A DNA stretch of 48,400 nucleotides from Rhizobiaceae bacterium. Its GTDB lineage: Bacteria; Pseudomonadota; Alphaproteobacteria; Rhizobiales; Rhizobiaceae. The notes under the pieces are model-generated. The model had not been told where the DNA came from and ran no database searches. It worked only from the letters and a program-made list of their open reading frames with translations. The translations under genes and the position numbers were made by a program. Shown here piece after piece: positions 25,985 through 34,325 of the stretch. The stretch is from the NCBI GenBank assembly GCA_023953905.1, contig JAMLJA010000027.1, positions 1 through 48,400 of the forward strand, given 5' to 3'. Numbering within the stretch: the first letter of the stretch is position 1; every line of letters begins with the position of its first letter.

Positions 25985-26560
25985 ATGAAATGGATGACGG
26001 GATTCTCATTGAGAGTTGCTATCGGATTGGCGACCGCGATCAGCAGCGCCGCGGCGAGCGCAGAGTCTCTTTCCGTCTGTCATGGTTACTCCTGCCACTT
26101 CAAAACGCGACTGGTCTTAAGTTCCGGTGACATCCGCCGCATCTCCTCGATCATGAGCGCCGGTAAGCGCACGGCCAAGGCGGAGCGCGCCGCTGTAGCC
26201 AAGGTCGTCAGTTATCTGGAACGCCGGGCGACTGCGGTTGTCGGTGTGAGGGATTTGCCGAAATCCGAGTTTGGCGCTGCGCGACAACGCGGTCAGATGG
26301 ACTGCGTCGATGAATCGACGAACACGACGGCCGTTCTGAAGCTCGTGGAAAGGCATCGTCTGTTGAAGCACCACAAGGTGCTGAGAACCGCGTCGCGCGG
26401 CTTTTTCGCAGATGGGCGCTATCCACATTTCACGGCAGTGCTCAAAGACGAAACTGGGAGATTGTGGGCTGTCGACAGTTGGTACGAGCCGAGCGGCGGC
26501 TCGCCCGACATCATGCCTTTGAGCGAGTGGAAAAGGCGCGGGGTCAACGGCGTCAGATGA
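25985..26560 (+). CDS. Exported protein with a possible Cys-His-Asp catalytic triad
   Basis: A 191-residue protein of no family I can name. Residues 1-26 form a Sec signal peptide ending SAAASA-ES. The mature part has C107 in GQMDCVDESTNT, H148 in YPHFTAVL, and D164 in WAVDSWY. That order and spacing resemble papain-like or transglutaminase-like enzymes, so a periplasmic cysteine peptidase or related hydrolase is possible. Two further cysteines near residues 35-39 could form a disulfide. I chose ATG 25985 because the signal peptide starts there; an open frame extends upstream but overlaps trmFO on the other strand. Confidence 0.7.
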   Translation: MKWMTGFSLRVAIGLATAISSAAASAESLSVCHGYSCHFKTRLVLSSGDIRRISSIMSAGKRTAKAERAAVAKVVSYLERRATAVVGVRDLPKSEFGAARQRGQMDCVDESTNTTAVLKLVERHRLLKHHKVLRTASRGFFADGRYPHFTAVLKDETGRLWAVDSWYEPSGGSPDIMPLSEWKRRGVNGVR

Positions 26561-26640
26561 ACGCTCGAGCTAGGGACCCTGCCGGCCGGCTAGATCCGGC
26601 AAGGCTTCTTCCATGAAGGAGACGGCGCTGTGCATTCCCC

Positions 26641-26955
26641 TTAGTCGAGTTCACCGACCTCTATATCAAGTAAAGGCGCAAACTGCTGACCGCCATGCAG
26701 GTCGGCATCTGCCGGGTCGCCTGCGGGCAGGGCGCGCGGAATCGTTGCCTTGAAGGCAAGCGCATTGTCGCATTCGAAGAACTGCATCTGATTCGGCGAG
26801 CATTGAAGCAGTGCCGAGAGACTCGCAACATTCAGAACGCCGGACGCCTTGATGTGCTCATAGACCTTGGCATCTGAGAACATGATGTCGAAAGTCAGCG
26901 AAAAGGGGCCGGCATTCTTGCTGCGGATAAGGCTGGCGCATTCGTGGAGTTTCAT
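26641..26955 (-). CDS. DUF4387 family protein
   Basis: A 104-residue cytosolic protein of the DUF4387 family, recognised from LIRSKNAGPFSLTFDIMF near the N terminus, ATIPRALPAGDPADADLHGGQQFAPLLDIEV near the C terminus, and its length. No biochemical function is known to me. It almost always accompanies AtuA-like (DUF1446) proteins, and here it follows the AtuA-family gene by 14 bases on the same strand, so the two products probably work together. Confidence 0.88.
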   Translation of the reverse strand: MKLHECASLIRSKNAGPFSLTFDIMFSDAKVYEHIKASGVLNVASLSALLQCSPNQMQFFECDNALAFKATIPRALPAGDPADADLHGGQQFAPLLDIEVGELD

Positions 26956-26969
26956 TTTGATCTCGACCC

Positions 26970-28343
26970 TTATCCGAACGTCACGACTTCGGTGCGGAAC
27001 ATGTCCCTGTAGTCATGGGGCAGCGCCACGTGATGGACGCAAAAGCGCCAGAACGGTCCGCGCTCGATATATGCCTGGTTGAACAGGCAGGCGAAGCCCG
27101 TGATCGAGCCCGACCATTCGGGGATCGGGTGGTGAAGCAGCGGCTGACGGCTGAGCTCGGCAATCTTGTTTGCCAGTTCCTGAGTCGGTGCAGTGAGGCA
27201 GACAGCGAGCCCGATTTCATGGGGGGGCTCATTGATCAGCGGTTCGCGTGCGCCCATGACCGCGTTGCGACCATAGGCGTGAATGTCGATGCGCCAGTCG
27301 GAAGTCTGCACCTGATCGCCCAGAACCCTCTGAACCTTCTGGCGAATTTCGTCCTCCACCTCGCCGATCCATTTGTCATATTGGCGTATCATCAAAGGAT
27401 CGCGAATGCCGCCGATGATCACGCTCTGATAGCCGGCAAGCTCCACACCTTCGAGCTTCACGCTGTATTCCTCGGCTGGAATGTAGCGGGCGCCTGATAT
27501 CTTGACGCTTACCGGATCATGCTGCGTGAACTCTGAATGGGTGATGTCGAGGGTGCCCGAAGACTCGCGATGCAGATAGGGATCGCCGTTCTCGTACAGG
27601 CTATGTGAGGCAACGCTTTGTGGCGTGCATTTCACGCCATTTCCAAACGGCGTGATGATGGCGTGGTCTCCGTGTATCTCGCCATACATGGTGCCTTTCC
27701 TGAAGGTCTCGCAGGTAAGCGTGCCGCATTCCACGATCTTGCCGGCATGCCATGCAAGCCCCTCGGGATAGCCGCGCATGATCGGCACTGCCGCAAAGAG
27801 CGCCGAATCGCTGCAGCGGCCGGCCAGCACGAAGTCCACGTCGAGCTTTAGCGCGTCCTGAAGGGGTTCGGCGCCCATCATTCCCACGATGCGCGTGCTG
27901 CGATCGATAGCGGCTTCGTCAAATTCGGGGGCATTCTCAAGCGGACGTATACGCCCCTCGCGCATCAGGGACTTCAGATAGTCCTTGCTTTGCTCCGAGC
28001 GAACAACGGCGACCCTGATTTTGCGCCCTCTCACCTCTGCGAGCTCACGCAATATGTCGAGCATCCGGTCAACATGGGGATCGCCACCGGCGGTATCGGC
28101 AGATCCGATCAACACAGGCGTGCCCTTCGGCACTTCAGTCATCAGGATATCAAGATCGTGGCGGAGGGCCTCGCGGCCATAAGCTCCGCGACCGGCTCCA
28201 AGGTGATACGGACCTGCGTCGATGGTGCCCGCGTCGGAGGCAACGAAATGCGGTTCTCGCGACATTGCTTCACGGAAAGAGGTCAGATCGATGCCCGCAC
28301 CAATCGCCCCTGACGAACACACAAAGCGAACCGCTTCAGACAT
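26970..28343 (-). CDS. AtuA family (DUF1446) protein
   Basis: A 457-residue cytosolic protein of the acyclic terpene utilization AtuA family (DUF1446). Family features include the N-terminal SGAIGAGID, the FVASDAGTIDAGPYHLG segment, TPVLIGSADTAGGDPHVD, VDFVLAGRCSDSALFAAVPIMRG and the HESSGTLDITHSEFTQHDP-like block (here YLHRESSGTLDITHSEF). AtuA itself is named from a Pseudomonas citronellol-degradation cluster, but its reaction is unclear and none of the other Atu enzymes is present here. GAGG lies about 9 bases before ATG 28343. It is divergent from the GntR regulator of the linked ABC importer. Confidence 0.88.
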   Translation of the reverse strand: MSEAVRFVCSSGAIGAGIDLTSFREAMSREPHFVASDAGTIDAGPYHLGAGRGAYGREALRHDLDILMTEVPKGTPVLIGSADTAGGDPHVDRMLDILRELAEVRGRKIRVAVVRSEQSKDYLKSLMREGRIRPLENAPEFDEAAIDRSTRIVGMMGAEPLQDALKLDVDFVLAGRCSDSALFAAVPIMRGYPEGLAWHAGKIVECGTLTCETFRKGTMYGEIHGDHAIITPFGNGVKCTPQSVASHSLYENGDPYLHRESSGTLDITHSEFTQHDPVSVKISGARYIPAEEYSVKLEGVELAGYQSVIIGGIRDPLMIRQYDKWIGEVEDEIRQKVQRVLGDQVQTSDWRIDIHAYGRNAVMGAREPLINEPPHEIGLAVCLTAPTQELANKIAELSRQPLLHHPIPEWSGSITGFACLFNQAYIERGPFWRFCVHHVALPHDYRDMFRTEVVTFG

Positions 28344-28360
28344 TCACTAACCTCACGCGT

Positions 28361-28378
28361 GACTTGGCCTTCCAAGTC
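28361..28378. promoter_or_regulatory. Inverted repeat in the AtuA-GntR divergent region
   Basis: GACTTGG at 28361-28367 and CCAAGTC at 28372-28378 form a perfect 7-bp inverted repeat around CCTT. It lies 18 bases before the AtuA start on the minus strand. It could be an operator or a short stem in the AtuA leader. Confidence 0.5.
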
Positions 28379-28380
28379 GG

Positions 28381-28394
28381 ATTGTCGACCAAAT
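28381..28394. promoter_or_regulatory. Imperfect GntR-type operator half of a pair
   Basis: ATTGTCGACCAAAT repeats the core of the perfect palindrome at 28475-28486 (ATTGTCGAC shared). Its position near the AtuA start suggests that the GntR regulator acts on both divergent units. Confidence 0.5.
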
Positions 28395-28432
28395 TTCATC
28401 AGCGACCGTCAAATCGGCCTCGCAAGACCTAC

Positions 28433-28460
28433 TTGACAAGGAAATTTCACATAGTCAATG
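28433..28460 (+). promoter_or_regulatory. Candidate promoter for gntR and the ABC importer
   Basis: A consensus -35 hexamer TTGACA is at 28433-28438. The -10 region is not clear: GTCAAT at 28454-28459 is a weak match at 15-base spacing. If used, transcription would start within a few bases of the GntR start codon. Confidence 0.35.
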
Positions 28461-28471
28461 ATGAGTCCATC

Positions 28472-29197
28472 ATGATTGTCGACAATACAAAAAGTTCACT
28501 CGTCGGGAGTGACGACGCTCCACTACCCGACCGGATACTCCAGACGATCTCGGAAGCGATTATCTCCGGGGAGCTCCCAGGCGGCGCGCGACTGAGGGAA
28601 TCCGAACTTGCGCAACACTATGGCGTGAGCCGTGCGCCTCTGCGCGAGGCGTTGCGTCTGCTTGAAGAGCGCAGGTTGATCGAGCGTCTGCCCTATAGCG
28701 GTGTTCGGGTGACTGAGCTGTCCGTAAGCCTTGCCGCCGACCTCTATGAGATACGCGCTGATCTGGAGGCGCGTGCCTGCATTCGAGCCGCTGAGCGGAT
28801 TACGCTTGAGCAGGTCGCCGAACTGGAGGCGATGCTCACCTCTGAAGCTGACAATATTGAGGGCATCGAACGCGGAAAGCGCGATCGGCTGCCTCCAATT
28901 CGTGATTTTCACACCCGGATTGCCGAGATTTCGGGAAACGGCGAGCTTCTTCGTCTGCTGTCAAACGATCTCTGGCGACATGCGCGTAGCTATTACCAGC
29001 GGGTGTGGGACACGCTGGGCGAGCGTAGCCGCGAGACGCATTTCGAGCACGTGGCCATACTCGAGGCCCTGAGGCAACGCGACGGGGAACTCGCGGCGCT
29101 GCTGATGCGCCGGCACGTGGAGCGCTCGCGCCGCGTGATCGAAGATCTTCTATCCAAAGAAAAAACAATGGAATCGAACCCCGGAGAGGCGAAATGA
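28472..29197 (+). CDS. GntR family transcriptional regulator, FCD type
   Basis: A 241-residue repressor or activator. Residues 18-84 form the GntR winged helix-turn-helix (ISGELPGGARLRESELAQHYGVSRAPLREALRLLEERRLIER). Residues 90-230 form the helical FCD ligand domain, with candidate metal or ligand residues in DFHTRIAE, HFEHVAILEAL and RRHVERS. The start is placed at ATG 28472; an open frame reaches upstream without a family match. A perfect palindrome begins at base 4 of the gene, suggesting autoregulation. The stop overlaps the binding-protein start in ATGA, so regulator and importer are coupled. Confidence 0.88.
   Translation: MIVDNTKSSLVGSDDAPLPDRILQTISEAIISGELPGGARLRESELAQHYGVSRAPLREALRLLEERRLIERLPYSGVRVTELSVSLAADLYEIRADLEARACIRAAERITLEQVAELEAMLTSEADNIEGIERGKRDRLPPIRDFHTRIAEISGNGELLRLLSNDLWRHARSYYQRVWDTLGERSRETHFEHVAILEALRQRDGELAALLMRRHVERSRRVIEDLLSKEKTMESNPGEAK
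28475..28486. promoter_or_regulatory. Perfect palindrome, likely GntR/FCD operator
   Basis: ATTGTCGACAAT is a perfect 12-base palindrome overlapping codons 2-5 of the GntR gene. It fits the TTGT-ACAA pattern of operators bound by FCD-type GntR proteins, and a near copy lies at 28381-28394. Confidence 0.6.
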
Positions 29198-30264
29198 AAT
29201 CTATCCTGAAACTCGGCCTGGCATTGTCGATGACGCTGGGCGGCGCATTGTCGTCGCGCGCCGAGATTGTTGACGACCCGGCTGTCGTGGAAGCGAGCAA
29301 AACCGAAAACGGCGTCCTGGTCTATTCCAATCTCGAGCCGGAATTCTGGGAGCCTGTGCTGGATCTGTTTGCCAGCAAATACCCATGGATCAAGGTGGAA
29401 ACCACCAATATGGGCGGCGATCTTTGGGAGAAGTACTATGCGGAAAGCTCCACGGGAACGCGCACCGCTGACATGATCCTGACTGGCGGTGCCGATCGCT
29501 GGCTGGAATTTGCCGACAAGGGCGAGATCGTCGATTATGTGTCCCCGCACACGCCAGATCTGCCGGAGTGGAGCCGTCCTCTGCCGGGACTCTACAGCGC
29601 GTCGACCGATCCGTTCATCATCGCCTACAACAAATTCCTGATCTCGGAGGATAAGGCTCCCAAGTCGGTCGCCGACATCGCCAAGCTCGCACCGGAGCTG
29701 AAGGGCAAGATCTCGACCTATGACGCTGCCGCCAATCCGCTCGGCCTCACGCTCTATTGGGAGTGGAACAAGGCGCATCCGGATGAATGGAGCGTGGTTG
29801 AGGCAATCGGTGCGGCGAGCCGGCCGGAGCGCAGCGCGGGCACGATCCGCGACAAGGTGCTTTCGGGTGAATATGCCGCGGGCGTATTTCTGTCGGGCGT
29901 CAACATTCCGCGCCTGAGCAAACCCGAAGCGCAGAAGGTTGCAGGCTGGGCATTCCCCGCGGATGGCACCCCACTCGTCCTGCGCGGCCTCGCCCTGACC
30001 AAGGCGGCGTCGAGCCCGAATTCAGCGAAGCTTCTGCTCGATACGCTGGTTTCGCGTGATGGTCAGATCGCATTGGCAAAGAGCGGCGTCACGCCTTACC
30101 GTTCCGACATCAACAAGGAAGATGTCCCCTTCTTCAGCTACAATTCGATCGTGGAGCAGATCGGCGAAGAGAACATCATCGTCGTCGGCTATGACCGTGA
30201 CCTCATCGCCAAGCGCGAGGAATTCACGGCGAAGTGGAAAGAAGCCTTCACGGCAAAGCCGTAA
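29194..30264 (+). CDS. ABC importer periplasmic substrate-binding protein
   Basis: A 356-residue exported binding protein of the family that includes iron(III), 2-aminoethylphosphonate and related binding proteins. The signal peptide ends at SSRA-EI (about residue 23). The mature protein shows the class pattern NGVLVYSNLEPEFWEPVLDLFASKYPWIKVE, then TADMILTGGADRW and LPGLYSASTDPFIIAYNKFLI. I do not find the adjacent tyrosine pair that ferric-binding proteins use in the C-terminal half, so free iron is an unlikely substrate. It overlaps the GntR stop, and the permease gene begins 28 bases downstream. Confidence 0.88.
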   Translation: MKSILKLGLALSMTLGGALSSRAEIVDDPAVVEASKTENGVLVYSNLEPEFWEPVLDLFASKYPWIKVETTNMGGDLWEKYYAESSTGTRTADMILTGGADRWLEFADKGEIVDYVSPHTPDLPEWSRPLPGLYSASTDPFIIAYNKFLISEDKAPKSVADIAKLAPELKGKISTYDAAANPLGLTLYWEWNKAHPDEWSVVEAIGAASRPERSAGTIRDKVLSGEYAAGVFLSGVNIPRLSKPEAQKVAGWAFPADGTPLVLRGLALTKAASSPNSAKLLLDTLVSRDGQIALAKSGVTPYRSDINKEDVPFFSYNSIVEQIGEENIIVVGYDRDLIAKREEFTAKWKEAFTAKP

Positions 30265-30292
30265 TTTCTTCTGGCGGCCGTCGAGGTTCCGA

Positions 30293-32032
30293 GTGAGCAC
30301 TATGAATTCTTCAATCGGAACCTCGGTGCCGGGCCGGTCGCGTGCCGGTTCGGAGCGCAGCGAGGCATTTGCGCAATATTCGATCGCCCTTTTCTGCCTC
30401 GTACTCGTCGCAATACCTCTCCTGCCGCTGATCCTGCAGGCGTTCAGCGCGCAGCCGCTCTATGGGTGGGACGGCAGCCTGACATTCGCCAATTTCGTCC
30501 ATCTTTTCGGCTTGCCGGAAATACCGGCGCTGGCCGGGACGACGCTGCTCTTCTGCGTCATATCCATCGCGTTCTCGACCATCTTCGGCACGGTGCTCGC
30601 GCTCCTCGTCGGGCGCACCGACATTCCATTACGCGGGGCGTTGTCCAACATTCTCCTGTGGCCGATGTTCGTCTCGCCGCTGGTGATTGGTTTCGGGGCA
30701 ATCCTGACCTACGGTCCGTCGGGCTACATAAGCGGCCTCTATATGCGCTTCACCGGCCAGTCGGCGCCGTGGGACATCTATACCGTCTGGGGACTGTCAC
30801 TGATGTCAGGCATCGCGATGGTGCCCATGACGATCCTTTATTGCATCTCTTCCGCCCAGCAACAGGATCCGCGCCTTGAAGCGGCGGCCCGGTCGGCGGG
30901 AGCCGGACCCTTGCGCATTGTCTCGCGTATTACGATTCCCCTGATGCGCCCGGCGATCGTGTACGCGTTCGTGATGAACGTCGTGGCCGCGCTTGAAATG
31001 TTTGCCATACCGCTTCTGCTAGGCGGGCCGGTGGGAATACAGCTGATAACAACCTTTATCTACGACAAGGGCTTTGAGGCGGGCAGGCCCGACTACGGTC
31101 TGGTGTCTGCTGCGGCAATCATTCTGTTGATCATGGTTTGCAGCCTCGTCGCCCTCCAGCACATTCTTCTCAGCCGCGCGCATCGCTTTATCAGCATCGG
31201 ACCCAAAGGCGGTCGCCTCCAGCCGTTGGAGCTCGGCGGATGGCGGTGGCCGGCCTTCGGCTTAGTGTTGCTGTACATCGCCATGACCATGGGAGCGCTT
31301 GGTTTCGGGCTTCTCCTGCGATCCTTCGTCAGCATCCTGACGCCATTCATTTCGCCGCTGGAACTGTTGACGCTCGAGAACTACCGCGATGTTCTGTTCA
31401 ATCCGACCTACCGCCAGTCCGTCATCAACACTGTCCTGCTGGCCGTGATCGGCGGCTTTGTCGCAACAGCTATCGTCGGGGCAATCGCCTTCGTCGCACA
31501 GCGCTCGGACTTTCGCATGCGCGGGACGGTCGACATGCTGGCGCAATTGCCGCGCGCGGTTCCGGGGCTGATCGTCAGCCTTGGCGTCTTCTATGCGGCC
31601 ATCTTTGTGCCCGGGCTTGGCATCATCGCCGGCACACTATGGATACTGGGTCTCGCCTATATCATCCGCTATTTGCCTGCGGGATACGGCATCGTGGCGC
31701 CAGCGCTCTTGCAGGTGACGCAGGATTTCGACCGGGCGGCAAGGGTTGCCGGCGCATCCTGGGCAATGACCATGCGCCGCATCGTTGCGCCTGTCGTAAA
31801 GCCAGCATTTCTGGCCTGCTACACGCTGATGATGATCCTTTTCCTGAAGGAATACGCCGCCGCGATCTTCCTTTTCCGTCCGGGCAACGAGGTTATTTCC
31901 ATGACCATGCTGACGGCATGGATACCGGGCTATACGGGCATCGTGTCCTCGCTGGCCGTCATCCAGATCGCGATCACCGCGATCCTGATCCTCATCGCCA
32001 CGCGCCTGTTTGGAGTAAAGCTTCATGGCTGA
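30293..32032 (+). CDS. ABC importer permease, two fused permease domains
   Basis: A 579-residue inner-membrane protein with about 12 helices, made of two permease units in one chain, as in iron(III)-type importers. Each half has a cytoplasmic coupling loop: EAAARSAGAGPLRIVSRITIP in the first and FDRAARVAGASWAMTMRRIVAP in the second. GTG 30293 is preferred because GAGG at 30283-30286 is 6 bases upstream; ATG 30302 would be 15 bases away but remains possible. The last codons overlap the ATPase gene by 8 bases. Confidence 0.9.
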   Translation: MSTMNSSIGTSVPGRSRAGSERSEAFAQYSIALFCLVLVAIPLLPLILQAFSAQPLYGWDGSLTFANFVHLFGLPEIPALAGTTLLFCVISIAFSTIFGTVLALLVGRTDIPLRGALSNILLWPMFVSPLVIGFGAILTYGPSGYISGLYMRFTGQSAPWDIYTVWGLSLMSGIAMVPMTILYCISSAQQQDPRLEAAARSAGAGPLRIVSRITIPLMRPAIVYAFVMNVVAALEMFAIPLLLGGPVGIQLITTFIYDKGFEAGRPDYGLVSAAAIILLIMVCSLVALQHILLSRAHRFISIGPKGGRLQPLELGGWRWPAFGLVLLYIAMTMGALGFGLLLRSFVSILTPFISPLELLTLENYRDVLFNPTYRQSVINTVLLAVIGGFVATAIVGAIAFVAQRSDFRMRGTVDMLAQLPRAVPGLIVSLGVFYAAIFVPGLGIIAGTLWILGLAYIIRYLPAGYGIVAPALLQVTQDFDRAARVAGASWAMTMRRIVAPVVKPAFLACYTLMMILFLKEYAAAIFLFRPGNEVISMTMLTAWIPGYTGIVSSLAVIQIAITAILILIATRLFGVKLHG

Positions 32033-33107
32033 CGTCGTCGTTCAAAATCTCGGGCGCAGGATTGGCAATCTTGAGATCCTGAAGGATGTGTCCTTTACCG
32101 TAGCCGAGGGCGAGTTCCTGACCCTGCTGGGGCCGTCGGGTTGCGGCAAGTCGACGACGCTCAACGCACTTGCTGGTCTCGACCGTCCGTCGGCTGGCAG
32201 AATAGTGGTTGGCGGCGAGACGTTTTACGACGAGGCGCGCGGCATCTTTGTCGATGCCCGCTATCGCAACCTTGGCCTCATGTTCCAGTCATATGCCTTG
32301 TGGCCGCATATGACGGTCGCCCAGAATCTGGATTTCACGCTGGAGATCCGGAAGCTGCGGGGAGCCGAGGCGCGCAAACGTGTCATGGAATCGCTCGAAC
32401 TTGTTGATATGGCTCAATATGCGGGTCGCTATCCGGGCGAGCTGTCGGGTGGGCAGCAGCAGCGCGTGGCGCTGGCGCGCACCCTTGTCTATCAACCAAA
32501 ATTGCTGCTTCTCGACGAGCCGCTGTCGAACCTAGACGCAAAGCTCCGGGATCGCGCGCGCGACTGGCTTCGCGATCTGCAGCGCCGCACCGGCGTGACC
32601 ACGATTTATGTGACACATGATCAGACTGAGGCGCTCTCTCTCAGCGATCGGATCATCGTCATGAATCAGGGCAGGATCGTTCAGCATGGGACGCCCACCA
32701 CGATCTACGAAACGCCGGGAAGTATGTTCGTTGCCGACTTTGTCGGTGCGAGCAACGCATTCGAGGCGGAAGTTGTCGGTTTTGAAGAAGGCACCGCGCG
32801 GCTCAGGCTCGGCGAGGATACGCATATCCTGGTCAGGCCGGAATTCACGCCCGAGCTCGGCGAAAGGCTCACCGTGACCATACGTCCCGAGAGGATAGAA
32901 GCAGTGACGGGCGATTCCGCTGCTGAACCCAACGATTTTTCGGTTCTCGTTGACGCGACCAGCTATCAGGGCGCACGCACAGTCTATGGATTCGCGCTTG
33001 GCGGCCAGCGCGTGCGTTTCGAGGCTGCGGCAGGTCTGGACTCCGACACGACAGCACGCATTCGATTGCCGGTTGAGGCAATCAGGGTTTACCGCGCAGA
33101 CGCTTAA
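32025..33107 (+). CDS. ABC importer ATP-binding protein
   Basis: A 360-residue ATPase of the FbpC/PotA/UgpC type. Walker A is GPSGCGKST, the Q-loop is in LMFQSYALWPH, the signature is LSGGQQQRVALARTL, Walker B is LLLLDEPLSNLD, and the switch histidine is in YVTHDQTEALSLSD. A C-terminal TOBE-like region follows residue 240. It completes the importer encoded with the preceding binding protein and permease. It has the same overall architecture as the orphan ATPase at 9921-11042 but clearly different sequence. Confidence 0.93.
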   Translation: MADVVVQNLGRRIGNLEILKDVSFTVAEGEFLTLLGPSGCGKSTTLNALAGLDRPSAGRIVVGGETFYDEARGIFVDARYRNLGLMFQSYALWPHMTVAQNLDFTLEIRKLRGAEARKRVMESLELVDMAQYAGRYPGELSGGQQQRVALARTLVYQPKLLLLDEPLSNLDAKLRDRARDWLRDLQRRTGVTTIYVTHDQTEALSLSDRIIVMNQGRIVQHGTPTTIYETPGSMFVADFVGASNAFEAEVVGFEEGTARLRLGEDTHILVRPEFTPELGERLTVTIRPERIEAVTGDSAAEPNDFSVLVDATSYQGARTVYGFALGGQRVRFEAAAGLDSDTTARIRLPVEAIRVYRADA

Positions 33108-33288
33108 TACAAACGATTTCCTAGTTTTAGCTCAGATCGGAGGGGCGGGGCGGATCGGCATCAAGCATGCCATCACTCTGCTGCTCTGAACATTTCGAAT
33201 TCGCATTTCTCTCCGCGCGTGAAAATTCCTTCCTTGCAACGGGCTCGGCTGGTTTCTAGTTTGCCGCCACTCTCGAAAGGAAAGTAAA

Positions 33289-34320
33289 ATGAACCGTTCG
33301 GTTATCGATGTGATCGGCAATACGCCGTTGATACGGCTACGACGGGCATCGGAAACCACTGGCTGCGAAATCCTCGGCAAGGCGGAATTCATGAACCCGG
33401 GTCAGTCCGTAAAAGATCGGGCGGGTCTTTTCATCATAAGGGATGCCGAAAAAAGGGGTCTTCTGAAGCCGGGGGGCGTCATCGTTGAAGGCACTGCAGG
33501 CAATACCGGCATTGGCCTCACTCTGGTCGCCAAGGCGCTTGGCTATCGCACGGTGATCGTCATTCCAGAAACGCAGAGCCAGGAAAAGAAGGATGCGCTG
33601 CGCCTGCTGGGCGCGGAATTACTGGAGGTGCCGGCGGCACCCTACAGAAATCCCAACAACTACGTGAAAATATCCGGACGGCTCGCCGAGCAGCTCGCAA
33701 AGACTGAAGCGAATGGTGCGATCTGGGCGAACCAGTTCGACAATGTCGCCAATCGGGACGGTCATATAGCCACGACCGCCGAGGAAATCTGGCGCAACAC
33801 CGATGGCAACGTGAACGGTTTCGTCTCGGCGGTGGGTTCCGGCGGCACCCTTGCGGGTGTGGCAGCCGGCCTTCGGGCGCGCAACAAGGATGTGAAGATC
33901 GCGCTGGCCGATCCGCAAGGCGCGTCGCTGCACAGTTTTTACACGACCGGCGAGCTGACATCAGAAGGAGGCTCGATCACCGAGGGTATAGGGCAGGGAC
34001 GAATCACCGCCAATCTGGAAGGCTTCAGGCCGGATTTCTCGTACCAGATATCCGACGAGGAAGCGCTGCCGATCGTGTTTGATCTGGTTCAGGAGGAAGG
34101 GCTTTGTGTTGGCGGGTCGACCGGCATCAACATCGCCGGTGCCATTCGCCTGGCAAGAGATCTTGGGCCGGGCCACAACATTGTGACTGTGCTTTGCGAT
34201 TACGGTACACGCTATCAATCCAAGCTTTTCAATCCAGAGTTTCTGCGCACGAAGAACTTGCCGGTACCGGGCTGGATTGATCGTCAGCCGGAAATCTCCA
34301 TTCCATTCGAGGCGGCTTGA
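33289..34320 (+). CDS. Cysteine synthase-family PLP enzyme
   Basis: A 343-residue fold-type II PLP enzyme of the CysK/CBS family. The PLP lysine is K42 in NPGQSVKDRAG. The substrate loop EGTAGNTGIGL and the phosphate-binding GSGGTLAG are present. It is about 30 residues longer than CysK, with the extra C-terminal segment FNPEFLRTKNLPVPGWIDRQPEISIP. Cysteine synthesis from O-acetylserine and sulfide is the likely reaction, but beta-cystathionine or beta-elimination activity cannot be excluded. GAAAGGAAAG lies just before the start. It heads a compact set with AlaX, a sulfurtransferase and a GNAT gene. Confidence 0.88.
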   Translation: MNRSVIDVIGNTPLIRLRRASETTGCEILGKAEFMNPGQSVKDRAGLFIIRDAEKRGLLKPGGVIVEGTAGNTGIGLTLVAKALGYRTVIVIPETQSQEKKDALRLLGAELLEVPAAPYRNPNNYVKISGRLAEQLAKTEANGAIWANQFDNVANRDGHIATTAEEIWRNTDGNVNGFVSAVGSGGTLAGVAAGLRARNKDVKIALADPQGASLHSFYTTGELTSEGGSITEGIGQGRITANLEGFRPDFSYQISDEEALPIVFDLVQEEGLCVGGSTGINIAGAIRLARDLGPGHNIVTVLCDYGTRYQSKLFNPEFLRTKNLPVPGWIDRQPEISIPFEAA

Positions 34321-34325
34321 CGCTG

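Noticed and set aside
31138..32082. 314-codon plus-strand open frame within the permease gene
   Set aside because: Out of frame with a permease that has both coupling loops; Arg/His-rich shadow.
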